From Candidatus Sumerlaeaceae bacterium (GTDB lineage: Bacteria > Sumerlaeota > Sumerlaeia > Sumerlaeales > Sumerlaeaceae), in contig JAOAAY010000024.1 in assembly GCA_026418615.1 (NCBI GenBank), positions 1 through 52,783 on the forward strand: a stretch of 52,783 bases of DNA, in the 5' to 3' direction. Positions 1 through 8,356 of the stretch are shown one piece after another. The notes beneath the pieces were generated by a model. It saw only the letters and a list, made by a program, of their open reading frames with translations. It made no database searches and had not been told where the DNA came from. The stretch's first letter is position 1; the number at the start of each line of letters is the position of its first letter. Position numbers and translations under genes: made by a program.

Positions 1-1
1 A

Positions 2-1318
2 CTGGGCGAGCCTGTATTACACCTGCCACTCGGCCAGCGGTTTTCTTGTCACCATTCGGGCTTGTGTTGCCATTTCCCACGCATTCCTCTGGATGAGGAC
101 AGTGCGGAGCGCCTGCGGAGGCTCGATCTCGAACGGCTACCCGTAGGCAGGCGGTCGTTGCGGTCTATGGACGAAGCGGTGGTCGGCAGCGGTACGGACG
201 CAGCCCTGCGCGCGCACGAGCGGACCCATGCGTGCGTCTTTCTCTGCGACGACAAAAAATGCGAGTTGCACCGCGTGTTCGGACCGATGGCGAAACCGTC
301 GGTCTGTCTTGAGTTCCCGTACCGGTACCGGGAGACGCCCGGCGGAATCTATGTGGGGTTGTCATTTGCATGCCCTAGCGTGCGCGGTAATCGGGGGCAG
401 CCGGTAGCCGATCAGCGAGCAGAACTTGCCGACGGGCTCGTCCGGTCTTTCAGCCTGCGCAAGGTGGCGGATCCCGTCCGGCTTTCGTCTTGGCATGAAT
501 TGGACTGGCCTTCTTATCTGGAACTGGAAAACGCGTTGGACGAGAGGCTCGGCCGCTCGGCTGAGCCGATCAACCGCCGGCTGATCGAGGCAAGTCTGGT
601 GCTTCGTTTTTTCCGGCTGTTTGATCATGCCCGACATGGGCCGCGTGCTCCGGACGAGTGGACGCGCCGTGTGCCGCGCGAGGAACTGGAAGAGTTCCTC
701 ACGGCCCTGAGACGCACGGATTTCGTCGAAATCCAGCGACTGGCCAGCAAACCTTGCCGGTCGCTGCTGCTGAAGCGCATGTTTATGGGTTCAGTTGCCG
801 GATTTGCCAGCGCCCTGTGGCGTTCGGCTGGGCGTGTGGGAACCGTGTGGACCATTGCTTGCCAGTATGCGCGACATGCCTCAGGGTTGGGCCGGGTCCG
901 GCTGGCACCTGTGGATGCCACCGTGTCGCATCGCGAATTAGCGGAGATGCGCCTGCCGGCTCCCGGTTCCGAGTCGGCGATTCTCATCGAGCGGTATTTG
1001 CGGCACTGCTTGTTTCGCAAGGACCTGCTCGACGCACCGACCGTGGAGCGCGGCCTAAACATGCTGCTGCTTAACGCTGCGCTGATACCGTGGTACGCAT
1101 TGGCTGTAGCCCGCGCGCACAACCGAAGCGAACCTTCCGCGGCGGACTGGTCGGACGCAGTGGGAGAGGTCGAGAAAACCTACGGCTTTCATTCGAAGTT
1201 TTATGCGCTGATGGCGGCACAGCCGGTGATTGAGCAGGTGGTGGAAAGTTTCACCAGCCGGCCTGACTATCCTTTTCTTGTTCTGGGAGATTTTGCAGGG
1301 GCTGCATCAGGGACTTGA
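2..1318 (+). CDS. FliB/YkgJ-type cysteine-cluster protein, 5' truncated by contig edge
   Basis: The frame is open from base 2 with no stop, and about 438 residues are visible. A cysteine cluster F-S-C-x2-S-G-x-C-C is encoded at 41-70, followed by C-x3-C-x4-C and another Cys within the next ~75 residues. This is the pattern of the YkgJ/FliB family of putative zinc- or iron-chelating proteins, whose FliB members methylate flagellin lysines. The first in-frame start codon on the contig (TTG at 62) lies inside the Cys cluster, so the true start must be off the left edge. No flagellar gene is in the window, so flagellin methylation cannot be argued; some other Fe-S or methylation role is as likely. 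It ends 70 bases before nuoJ on the same strand. Confidence 0.7.
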   Translation: MGEPVLHLPLGQRFSCHHSGLCCHFPRIPLDEDSAERLRRLDLERLPVGRRSLRSMDEAVVGSGTDAALRAHERTHACVFLCDDKKCELHRVFGPMAKPSVCLEFPYRYRETPGGIYVGLSFACPSVRGNRGQPVADQRAELADGLVRSFSLRKVADPVRLSSWHELDWPSYLELENALDERLGRSAEPINRRLIEASLVLRFFRLFDHARHGPRAPDEWTRRVPREELEEFLTALRRTDFVEIQRLASKPCRSLLLKRMFMGSVAGFASALWRSAGRVGTVWTIACQYARHASGLGRVRLAPVDATVSHRELAEMRLPAPGSESAILIERYLRHCLFRKDLLDAPTVERGLNMLLLNAALIPWYALAVARAHNRSEPSAADWSDAVGEVEKTYGFHSKFYALMAAQPVIEQVVESFTSRPDYPFLVLGDFAGAASGT

Positions 1319-1388
1319 CAGACTGGCGCGCATGCCAACTTTTCCACAGTCGCGGCTCCCCGTGGGATGTTTCCGCTCCTGTGTCCCG

Positions 1389-1892
1389 ATGAGTTACGAG
1401 ACCCTAAGTTTCTATATGCTCAGCGCCCTGGCGGTGTGTGCCGCTGCGGTTGCGACATTTTCGCGCAGCATTGTGAACGCAGCCTTCGGGCTTCTGTTCT
1501 CGCTGGCCGCGGTGGCCGGGCTCTATGTGCTGCTACGGGCGGACTTTGTAGCCGTGACTCAGGTGGTGGTTTATGTCGGCGGCATCGTGGTGCTCCTGCT
1601 GTTTGGAGTCTTGCTGACCAATCGTCGCTTGGAGGACCTGTCCGCGTTTGCTCATCGGCCGCGTGCGGTGGCAATCATCCTCGGCCTGGCTGTGTTGACG
1701 GTGCTTTTGAGCATGGTTCTTGGCGCCTCCTGGCCGCAGGCGGAGGTTGCCCAACTCGAGGGGACCACACGGCCCATCGGCTACCTGCTGCTGCAGGATT
1801 ACCTGCTGCCGTTCGAGTTCTCCTCTCTCACCTTGTTGATAGCCTTGGTTGGCGCCGCCTATCTGGTGCGCTCGCAGGAGCGTGACGAATGA
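1389..1892 (+). CDS. nuoJ: NADH-quinone oxidoreductase subunit J
   Basis: A 167-residue integral membrane protein with about five hydrophobic helices. The conserved NuoJ stretch around residues 55-75 (VTQVVVYVGGIVVLLLFG) identifies it. NuoJ lies in the membrane arm of complex I, where its third helix, with the pi-bulge, links quinone chemistry to the proton channels. I chose the ATG at 1389 because the longer frame from 1230 overlaps the upstream gene and adds non-family sequence. The stop overlaps the nuoK start in an ATGA, so the two are translationally coupled. No strong Shine-Dalgarno is visible upstream of this start. Confidence 0.93.
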   Translation: MSYETLSFYMLSALAVCAAAVATFSRSIVNAAFGLLFSLAAVAGLYVLLRADFVAVTQVVVYVGGIVVLLLFGVLLTNRRLEDLSAFAHRPRAVAIILGLAVLTVLLSMVLGASWPQAEVAQLEGTTRPIGYLLLQDYLLPFEFSSLTLLIALVGAAYLVRSQERDE

Positions 1893-2236
1893 TGGCGGAA
1901 ATTGGGCTGACGCATTATCTGGTTGTTGCAGCCATCCTTTTCGCGCTGGGCGTGGCGGGGGTCCTTTATCGCCGCAACGCCGTCGGCATGCTCATCGGGA
2001 TCGAACTGATTCTCAACGCCGCTAATGTCAATCTGATTGCATTCGCGCGGTACGCCGACCGGGGTGTGGGCGTCCCGGGCGTGAATGGCAGCGCCGGTCT
2101 CGAAGGACAGGTTTTCGCGATCTTCGTCATCATCCTCGCGGCGTGCGAAGCAGCCATTGGCCTGGCCATCTGTATTAATATTTTCAATAAATTCGGCTCG
2201 ATCGACGCGGATCGGGCCGATACGATGCGGGGATAA
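1889..2236 (+). CDS. nuoK: NADH-quinone oxidoreductase subunit K
   Basis: A 115-residue protein with three transmembrane helices, slightly longer than the usual ~100. The motif GMLIGIELILNAANVNLIAF (residues 32-51) carries the conserved membrane Glu of NuoK (MrpC-like), which belongs to the proton pathway. A second conserved acid follows in the third helix (ACEAAIGLAI). It overlaps nuoJ by 4 bases and is followed 7 bases later by nuoL, so it sits inside one nuoJKLMN transcript. A second ATG at 1892 is an equally possible start. Confidence 0.95.
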   Translation: MMAEIGLTHYLVVAAILFALGVAGVLYRRNAVGMLIGIELILNAANVNLIAFARYADRGVGVPGVNGSAGLEGQVFAIFVIILAACEAAIGLAICINIFNKFGSIDADRADTMRG

Positions 2237-2243
2237 CGCGGCC

Positions 2244-4346
2244 GTGGGCCTGATTGAACAGGGGTTGCTCATTATCCTCCTGCCCCTTGCCGGTTTCTTT
2301 TTGGTGGGATTGTTCGGGCGAAAATTGCCCCGGCAGGGCGACTGGCTGGCGACCGGACTGGTTGGAGCCTCATTGGCGCTGGCTGTGAAAACCTTTGTGC
2401 AAGTCACGCTGCAGCACGATCCTTTTGCCGGAGCGCGGACTTCAGGTCCGTGGCTTAGATTCGCGCCCGCCGAGGCGCTGAGTATCGGTATCATGGTGGA
2501 CAACCTCACGGCTTCGATGCTGGTGGTTGTGGGTGTCGTGAGTTTTCTTGTGCATCTGTACTCGATGGGATACATGCACGGCGATCCCAAGTATGTGCGT
2601 TTTTACACCGTGCTCCAATTGTTCACGGCGTCCATGTTTGGGCTCGTGCTGTCTGACAACCTGTTGACGCTCTATGTGTCATGGGAATTGATGGGGCTCA
2701 GTTCCTATCTGCTGATCGGCCATTACTTCGAAAAACCCAGCGCGGCTTGGGCATGCCTCAAGGCATTTATGACGACCCGTGTTGGCGATGTCCTCATGTT
2801 TGTGGGCATTCTCATTCTTTTCCTTCATGTTGGCTCGTTGCGGTTTGCGGATATTTTTGCTGCGGTGGCCGATGGGCGCCTGGCGGGTAGCGCGCAGATG
2901 TGGGCGGGGCTGCTCCTGTTCGGCGGTGCCATGGGGAAAAGTGCGCAGTTCCCGCTGCACATCTGGCTGCCCGATGCCATGGAAGGCCCGACTCCCGTGA
3001 GCGCCCTGATTCATGCGGCAACAATGGTGGCTGCGGGGGTCTACCTCATGGCAAGAACCTACCTGCTCCTGTCTGCCGAGACTTTCCTTGTTGTCGCCTA
3101 TGTCGGCGGTTTCACGGCCATTTTTGCGGCTTCCATCGGCTTAGTGATGGATGACATCAAAAAGGTTTTAGCCTACTCGACCGTTTCACAACTGGGTTAC
3201 ATGATGCTGGGGCTTGGCGTCGGGGGGTTCGTGGTCACGGGCTATACAGCCGGTGTTTATCATTTGACCACGCATGCGTTTTTCAAGGCAGGGCTGTTTC
3301 TGGGGGCTGGAAGCATCATCCACGCCGTGCATACCCAGTCGCTGGCGCAAATGGGCGGGTTGCGCCGCAAAATGCCCGTAACCTTCATCACCTTTCTGAT
3401 TGCCACACTGGCGCTCACGGGTTTGTGGCCGCTATCGGGGTTCTATTCCAAGGATGCCATCATTGCCTCGGCCATCGAATTTGCCCTTCGCCACCCCGAG
3501 CATCTGGCGCTGCCAATCTTTGCGGTGCTGGCGGCCGCGATGACAGCCTTTTATATGTTTCGCCTCGTGTTTTTGGCGTTTTTTGGTGATCCGCGGGACG
3601 CTCACGCGCACTCTCACGCCCATGAAAGCCCATTGGTCATGACATTTCCTCTGCTGGTTCTGGCGGCCCTCAGCCTGCCGCCGGTCGGCGGCGGGCACGG
3701 CAACTGGTTCTGGATTGGCAACCCGGTACCGCTGCGGGGGGAAGTCGCGCAGCGATATGGTGTCGCAACGGCGGAGCAAGGTCAGGCAAAAGTTTCCACG
3801 GAGCATGGCCAGCCGGTTTTGACCACAGAAGGCGGTGTGGCGCATGGGGAGCACCCCGCGGCGGACGACCCGGCCCGGAGGGCGCACACGATGGCCATCG
3901 GGGCGTCCGTCACCGTCCTGCTGATCGGGTTTGTTCTCGCCTGGCTGATTTATATCCGCCGGGTCGTGGATCCGAGGGCGTTGGCGTGCCGGTTTGCGCC
4001 TATCCACCGGCTGCTTGTGAACAAGTATTATATTGATGAGATCGTGCAAGCGGGAGTGATTCGACCCGTCATGGCCTTATGCCGGCTCGTGGCGCGTGCA
4101 GATTTGTGGATTGTGGACGGACTGGTTAACCTCACCGCCCTCGTGACCCGGGCCATTGCTTGGGTGACCGGACGGGCGGACAGCCATGTGGTGGATGGCG
4201 TGGTCAACGGTGTGGCCGACAGCGCGATGACAGCCGGCAAAGCACTTGGCCGTCTGCAAACGGGCCAGGTCGGCACTTATCTGACCGGAGGCGTCGTTGG
4301 CGTGGTCATGCTGGCGGGATTTGTGTTCTGGGTTCTTGCAAGATGA
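2244..4346 (+). CDS. nuoL: NADH-quinone oxidoreductase subunit L
   Basis: A 700-residue antiporter-like subunit, the distal proton pump of complex I. The proton_antipo_M core shows LPDAMEGPTPVSALIHAATM and, later, the half-channel motif with conserved Lys/His residues. A His-rich loop (HAHSHAHE, encoded near 3600) precedes the last core helices. The C-terminal ~150 residues form the expected extension with the lateral helix and a terminal TM. I take the GTG at 2244, 7 bases after the nuoK stop, because upstream residues in this frame are not NuoL-like and would lie inside nuoK. Confidence 0.95.
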   Translation: MGLIEQGLLIILLPLAGFFLVGLFGRKLPRQGDWLATGLVGASLALAVKTFVQVTLQHDPFAGARTSGPWLRFAPAEALSIGIMVDNLTASMLVVVGVVSFLVHLYSMGYMHGDPKYVRFYTVLQLFTASMFGLVLSDNLLTLYVSWELMGLSSYLLIGHYFEKPSAAWACLKAFMTTRVGDVLMFVGILILFLHVGSLRFADIFAAVADGRLAGSAQMWAGLLLFGGAMGKSAQFPLHIWLPDAMEGPTPVSALIHAATMVAAGVYLMARTYLLLSAETFLVVAYVGGFTAIFAASIGLVMDDIKKVLAYSTVSQLGYMMLGLGVGGFVVTGYTAGVYHLTTHAFFKAGLFLGAGSIIHAVHTQSLAQMGGLRRKMPVTFITFLIATLALTGLWPLSGFYSKDAIIASAIEFALRHPEHLALPIFAVLAAAMTAFYMFRLVFLAFFGDPRDAHAHSHAHESPLVMTFPLLVLAALSLPPVGGGHGNWFWIGNPVPLRGEVAQRYGVATAEQGQAKVSTEHGQPVLTTEGGVAHGEHPAADDPARRAHTMAIGASVTVLLIGFVLAWLIYIRRVVDPRALACRFAPIHRLLVNKYYIDEIVQAGVIRPVMALCRLVARADLWIVDGLVNLTALVTRAIAWVTGRADSHVVDGVVNGVADSAMTAGKALGRLQTGQVGTYLTGGVVGVVMLAGFVFWVLAR

Positions 4347-4382
4347 CGCAGTTTTTCTGGGAAACAGGTGAACGGGACTGAC

Positions 4383-5981
4383 ATGGTTGTGCCGCACATA
4401 TTAAGTTGGATCGTATTCGCGCCGTTGATCGGTTTGGCCGTGATGTCGGTCATACCGGGCGCCGCCGGGGCACGAGCCATCAAGTGGGTGTCGCTGCTGA
4501 CGACGCTGGTTGTCCTCGCGCTGAGCAGCGTGCTTGTGGCTGAGTATTACGGTCTGGCGCCCGAGTTTAGGCGCGCCTTCATCGGGTTGAAACAGTCCTC
4601 ATTCCCTGAGGGTTCCGCGTCCCTGTTTGAAGAGCGCATCCCGTGGATCCGCGAGTACAACATTTATTATCATGTCGGCGCCGACGGACTCAGCGTGATC
4701 CTGGTTTTCCTGACGGCTCTCCTGTCTTTTCTGGCCGTTTTTTCGGCGTGGAACATCGAGAAGGGCGTCAAAGGGTTTCACATGCTCTACATGCTCCTGA
4801 TCACGGGCATGATGGGCGTTTTTGTGGCACTCGACCTGTTTCTTTTCTATGTGTTCTGGGAGGTCATGCTTTTGCCGATGTATTTTCTGATCGGCATTTG
4901 GGGCGGCCCCCGGCGCGAGTACGCAGCGATCAAATTTTTCCTCTACACGCTGGCCGGCTCGGTGCTGATGCTGATTGCCATTTTGGTCATTTACATGGAA
5001 TGCCGCACCTTCTCGATTCCCGAACTGGTGGCCAATCCGCCCTTTGCGGACAGGCCGTCCGTGGCCAATTGGCTCTGGGCCGGCTTCTTCATCGCGTTCG
5101 CCATCAAGATTCCCATGTTCCCTTTCCACACATGGCTTCCCGACGCGCATGTGGAGGCGCCGACGGCGATTTCGGTGATTCTTGCCGGAGTGCTGCTGAA
5201 AATGGGCGGATATGGCATTCTCCGCGTGAATTTCCCCGTGTTTCCGGCCGCAACACACTACTTCATCGGACTTGTCGCGCTGTTTGGTGTGATCAATATT
5301 ATTTATGGCGCTCTGTGCGCCATGGCGCAGACGGATTTCAAGAAACTGGTGGCCTATTCGTCGGTGTCGCACATGGGCTATGTCCTGCTCGGTATGGCCA
5401 GCCTGACGGATGCGGGCATGAACGGCGCGGTCTTCCAGATGTTCAATCACGGCACCTCGAGTGCCATGATGTTTATGATCGTGGGTGTGATTTATGACCG
5501 GGCGCATCATCGCGACCTCAGCCGCTTCGGCGGGCTGGGACTCCAGATGCCCCGTTACCTGACCATCGCGATCATCGGGTTCTTTGCTTCGCTGGGGCTG
5601 CCGGGTTTGAGCAGTTTCATCAGCGAAGTCATGGTGTTTCTCGGAGCATTCAAAAGTCAGTCCACGCTGGGAGCGCCGCAGGCCTTTGGGGTCGTGTACA
5701 GCATGCAGGTGCTGACAATCCTTGGCACGCTCGGTGTGGTGCTCGGAGCAGGCTACTTGCTTTATACGATGCAGCGCGTTTACCTGGGCAAGCCCCGCGA
5801 CGAGTACGCGAACTTCCCCGATTTGCGCCCGGTCGAGTACGCGGCGCTTGTGCCTCTCGCAGTGATTTCCGTTGTGCTGGGAATCCTGCCGAATCTGGCG
5901 CTCAATGTTTTCAATGGTTCCATGCACAGCCTGCTGACGCTATGGCCGCCTGCGGCCGCAGCCGGTTTTGCAGGACTATAG
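4383..5981 (+). CDS. nuoM: NADH-quinone oxidoreductase subunit M
   Basis: A 532-residue antiporter-like membrane subunit, typical NuoM length. Diagnostic segments include the E-V-M-L-L-P-M-Y helix near residue 160 and LPDAHVEAPTAISVILAGVL near 255, with conserved Lys and His of the proton channel. The ATG at 4383 gives a normal NuoM N-terminus; a GTG at 4368 in the same frame is an alternative adding five residues. It lies 36 bases after nuoL and 17 bases before nuoN, within the same operon. Confidence 0.95.
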   Translation: MVVPHILSWIVFAPLIGLAVMSVIPGAAGARAIKWVSLLTTLVVLALSSVLVAEYYGLAPEFRRAFIGLKQSSFPEGSASLFEERIPWIREYNIYYHVGADGLSVILVFLTALLSFLAVFSAWNIEKGVKGFHMLYMLLITGMMGVFVALDLFLFYVFWEVMLLPMYFLIGIWGGPRREYAAIKFFLYTLAGSVLMLIAILVIYMECRTFSIPELVANPPFADRPSVANWLWAGFFIAFAIKIPMFPFHTWLPDAHVEAPTAISVILAGVLLKMGGYGILRVNFPVFPAATHYFIGLVALFGVINIIYGALCAMAQTDFKKLVAYSSVSHMGYVLLGMASLTDAGMNGAVFQMFNHGTSSAMMFMIVGVIYDRAHHRDLSRFGGLGLQMPRYLTIAIIGFFASLGLPGLSSFISEVMVFLGAFKSQSTLGAPQAFGVVYSMQVLTILGTLGVVLGAGYLLYTMQRVYLGKPRDEYANFPDLRPVEYAALVPLAVISVVLGILPNLALNVFNGSMHSLLTLWPPAAAAGFAGL

Positions 5982-5998
5982 GGCTGGAGAGCGGAGAC

Positions 5999-7561
5999 AT
6001 GCCGGCCCCGGTCCTTCTTGGCGAGTTGCGTCTGATCCTGCCGGAGTTGATTCTCTGCGGCGGGGCCCTGTTCGTGCTCGTCTACGACATGTTTCAGCGC
6101 CGGGAACGCTCGCAACGCTGTGGCGTGCTGGCTCTGCTGATTGTCGGGTTGGCGGCCTGGGATGGCATCCGCCTGTGGATGGTGCCGGGCGTATGGGCGG
6201 CAGCACCGGCGCAGACGGCCATTTTTTGGGGAATGCTGTCAGCCGATCCGCTTTGGGCGTTTTTCCGGCTGTTGTTCCTCGCCGCCGCGGGGGCTGTCAT
6301 TCTTATGTCTGTCTTTTCGCATGAACTGTGGAGGACGCGTGCAGGCGAGTACTACGCCTTGCTGCTGATTGCCACGGCCTCCGCGTCGTTTGCCGCCGCC
6401 GCCTGCAATTTCGTTATGCTGGTTCTCGCCGTGGAGACACTGTCGCTGAGCGCGTATGTGCTGGCGGGATACTTGAAAGGGGAGCGGCCGGCCGCCGAGG
6501 CATCTTTGAAGTACTTGCTGTTTGGATCCGTCGCCTCGGGTGTGATGCTGTATGGCTTGAGTCTGCTTTATGGTTTGACCGGCTCGCTCGATCTGGCGTC
6601 CCTTGACCGGATTGGCCCGGAGAATTACCCCGTGTTTATTCCCGTGCTGGCTCTTGTGCTGGTTGGCCTCGGGTTCAAAACGGGAGCGGCACCATTTCAT
6701 TTTTGGGCCCCCGATGTTTATCAAGGGGCTCCGACGCCCGTAACCGCCTTTCTTGCCACCGTGTCGAAAGGCGCCGGTTTTGCGGCGCTGATTCGCGTGG
6801 TCTCGCCCCACTTCGACGCGGGCTCTCTCGCCCCGTACGGTATGCGAACGGTGGATGTCTTTGCCACCCCGACGGATCTATCCAGCCTCTTCTGGCTGCT
6901 CGCCGTTCTGTCCATGATCGTGGGGAACTTTGCGGCTCTCCGGCAGAGGGATATCAAGCGCCTGCTGGCCTACTCTTCCATCGCACACGCCGGCTACCTT
7001 TTTGTGCCTTTTACTGCTGCAAACCCCTCGGGGCTTAGCGCAGTTTTGTTTTACATAATCGTCTATTTCCTCGCGACGATAGGCGTTTTTGCCGGTGTCG
7101 TGATGATCCATAACCGCACAGGGACATTTGAGATCGGGCGGTGGACTGGCCTGTTCCATCGCTCGCCTGTCATTGTTGTGGGACTCGGTGTGATGCTCTG
7201 GAGCCTCATCGGATTGCCTCCGACGGCGGGTTTCGTGGGCAAGTGGAAATTGTTTTTTGCGCCGGTAGAGGCCGCTGCCGCGGGTCCGTTGCCCCTCTTC
7301 CATTATTCCGTGGTTTTTGTGGCCCTGCTGACAAGCGTGGTTTCATTATATTATTACATCGGAATTTTGAAGGTCATGTGTTTTTCCGGTACTGATGACC
7401 GGGCCTTGCGTTTCCGGTCCGGGCCATTGGAACGCGCGTGCATACTGGCGTTGGCGCTGCCGTTGATTCTAATCCAGTTGCAGTGGCAGCCCCTGACGGA
7501 TGCTACCCTGCGGGCGCTCGGCCAGCCGGTGCGATCCGCTTCCGCTGAGGTTGCGCGATGA
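5999..7561 (+). CDS. nuoN: NADH-quinone oxidoreductase subunit N
   Basis: A 520-residue polytopic protein of the proton_antipo_M family. APDVYQGAPTPVTAFLATVS, followed by a channel Lys, is the NuoN signature, and a later LLAYSSIAHAGY segment matches the family. GGAG at 5986-5989 is well placed (9-base spacing) for the ATG at 5999. The stop overlaps the start of the next gene (ATGA at 7558-7561), so the ferritin-like gene that follows is translationally coupled to complex I genes. Confidence 0.95.
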   Translation: MPAPVLLGELRLILPELILCGGALFVLVYDMFQRRERSQRCGVLALLIVGLAAWDGIRLWMVPGVWAAAPAQTAIFWGMLSADPLWAFFRLLFLAAAGAVILMSVFSHELWRTRAGEYYALLLIATASASFAAAACNFVMLVLAVETLSLSAYVLAGYLKGERPAAEASLKYLLFGSVASGVMLYGLSLLYGLTGSLDLASLDRIGPENYPVFIPVLALVLVGLGFKTGAAPFHFWAPDVYQGAPTPVTAFLATVSKGAGFAALIRVVSPHFDAGSLAPYGMRTVDVFATPTDLSSLFWLLAVLSMIVGNFAALRQRDIKRLLAYSSIAHAGYLFVPFTAANPSGLSAVLFYIIVYFLATIGVFAGVVMIHNRTGTFEIGRWTGLFHRSPVIVVGLGVMLWSLIGLPPTAGFVGKWKLFFAPVEAAAAGPLPLFHYSVVFVALLTSVVSLYYYIGILKVMCFSGTDDRALRFRSGPLERACILALALPLILIQLQWQPLTDATLRALGQPVRSASAEVAR

Positions 7562-8307
7562 TCCCCTCGGAGACGCTGGCGGACCTGCTCAATGCGGAAT
7601 TGTCGCGCAAAACATGCTCGTTTGCCGAGTATATCACGGCAAGCGCCCCGTATGTCCCCCCCGGGGCCGATGAACTCTTAACCCTGGTGGAGCGGATGGC
7701 TCGCAGCGACCGCGAGCAAGCGGCAGCCTTGGAGGATATGATCGTTGACCTCGGCGGCATTCCTCAGCCGGGGGTTTACGACGAGGGCGTTGCGGACACA
7801 AATTATCTCAACATCGTTTACCTGAGCGAATTGTTAGTTCGTTCGCGCCGCTCAAGCCTTGAACAGTTTCGCAAGCGTCTCGACGATTGTGCCGGTTATC
7901 CGGCCGCCCGGGAATTGCTGTTGCGGATCATCGAGGTTGACACGGCGTTACTGCGGGAAATGGAAGCCGCTCTGGAGAAGCACAATCCCAAGCCTGCGGC
8001 GACGGAGGCCGGGGCGAATGACGCGTCAATCGTTGGCGCCGCCTCAGGCGGTTCCGGTGAGCGGCCATCCAAGGCCGGGTTTGATCTGAAGTCCTTTCTT
8101 GCACGCCGCGGACCGTCCAAGACGCGGCCGCCAGCCAAAGCCTCCGGGCCGGCAACAAACCCCTCTACACCGCCGTCAGCACAGCAGGCGGGCGAACGAG
8201 CGGGCGATAGTTCAGAGGGAAAGAAACCATTTGATATGAAGGCTTACTTGGCAGCCCGAAAAGCCCGAAAGGATCCAGAGGCAGAGCCGCCAGCCACAGG
8301 GGAATAA
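7558..8307 (+). CDS. Ferritin-like helical protein with duplicated C-terminal FD-K-(F/Y)LA-R motif
   Basis: 249 residues. Residues 1-145 are predicted all-helical, with spaced acids (E14, E24, E45, E59) suggestive of a four-helix ferritin-like bundle, but few His residues, so iron binding is uncertain. Residues 146-249 are Pro/Ala/Gly-rich and probably disordered, with one short motif twice: GFDLKSFLARRG at 174-185 and PFDMKAYLAARK at 224-235. That looks like a duplicated short linear binding motif. The start overlaps the nuoN stop, so it is likely made with complex I. I do not recognise a characterised family; an assembly or docking factor is a guess. Confidence 0.6.
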   Translation: MIPSETLADLLNAELSRKTCSFAEYITASAPYVPPGADELLTLVERMARSDREQAAALEDMIVDLGGIPQPGVYDEGVADTNYLNIVYLSELLVRSRRSSLEQFRKRLDDCAGYPAARELLLRIIEVDTALLREMEAALEKHNPKPAATEAGANDASIVGAASGGSGERPSKAGFDLKSFLARRGPSKTRPPAKASGPATNPSTPPSAQQAGERAGDSSEGKKPFDMKAYLAARKARKDPEAEPPATGE

Positions 8308-8326
8308 TCCGGCAGCCGGAATCAGG

Positions 8327-8348
8327 CGGCAGAAATGGTCCTCTGCCG
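8327..8348. repeat. 7-bp inverted repeat ahead of the kinase gene
   Basis: CGGCAGA (8327-8333) and TCTGCCG (8342-8348) pair perfectly around an 8-base loop, just before the kinase ATG at 8357. No T-run follows, so it is not a convincing terminator. It could be an attenuator or an operator in the 49-base gap. Confidence 0.3.
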
Positions 8349-8356
8349 GTACTGTA

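Noticed and set aside
2085..2243. Extending nuoL upstream to 2085
   Set aside because: The added residues lie inside nuoK and are unlike NuoL; the GTG at 2244 gives the normal N-terminus.
4599..5927. Long minus-strand open frame (442 codons) opposite nuoM
   Set aside because: Its His/Gln/Arg-rich translation is the antisense of a membrane protein gene; nuoM on the plus strand is certain.
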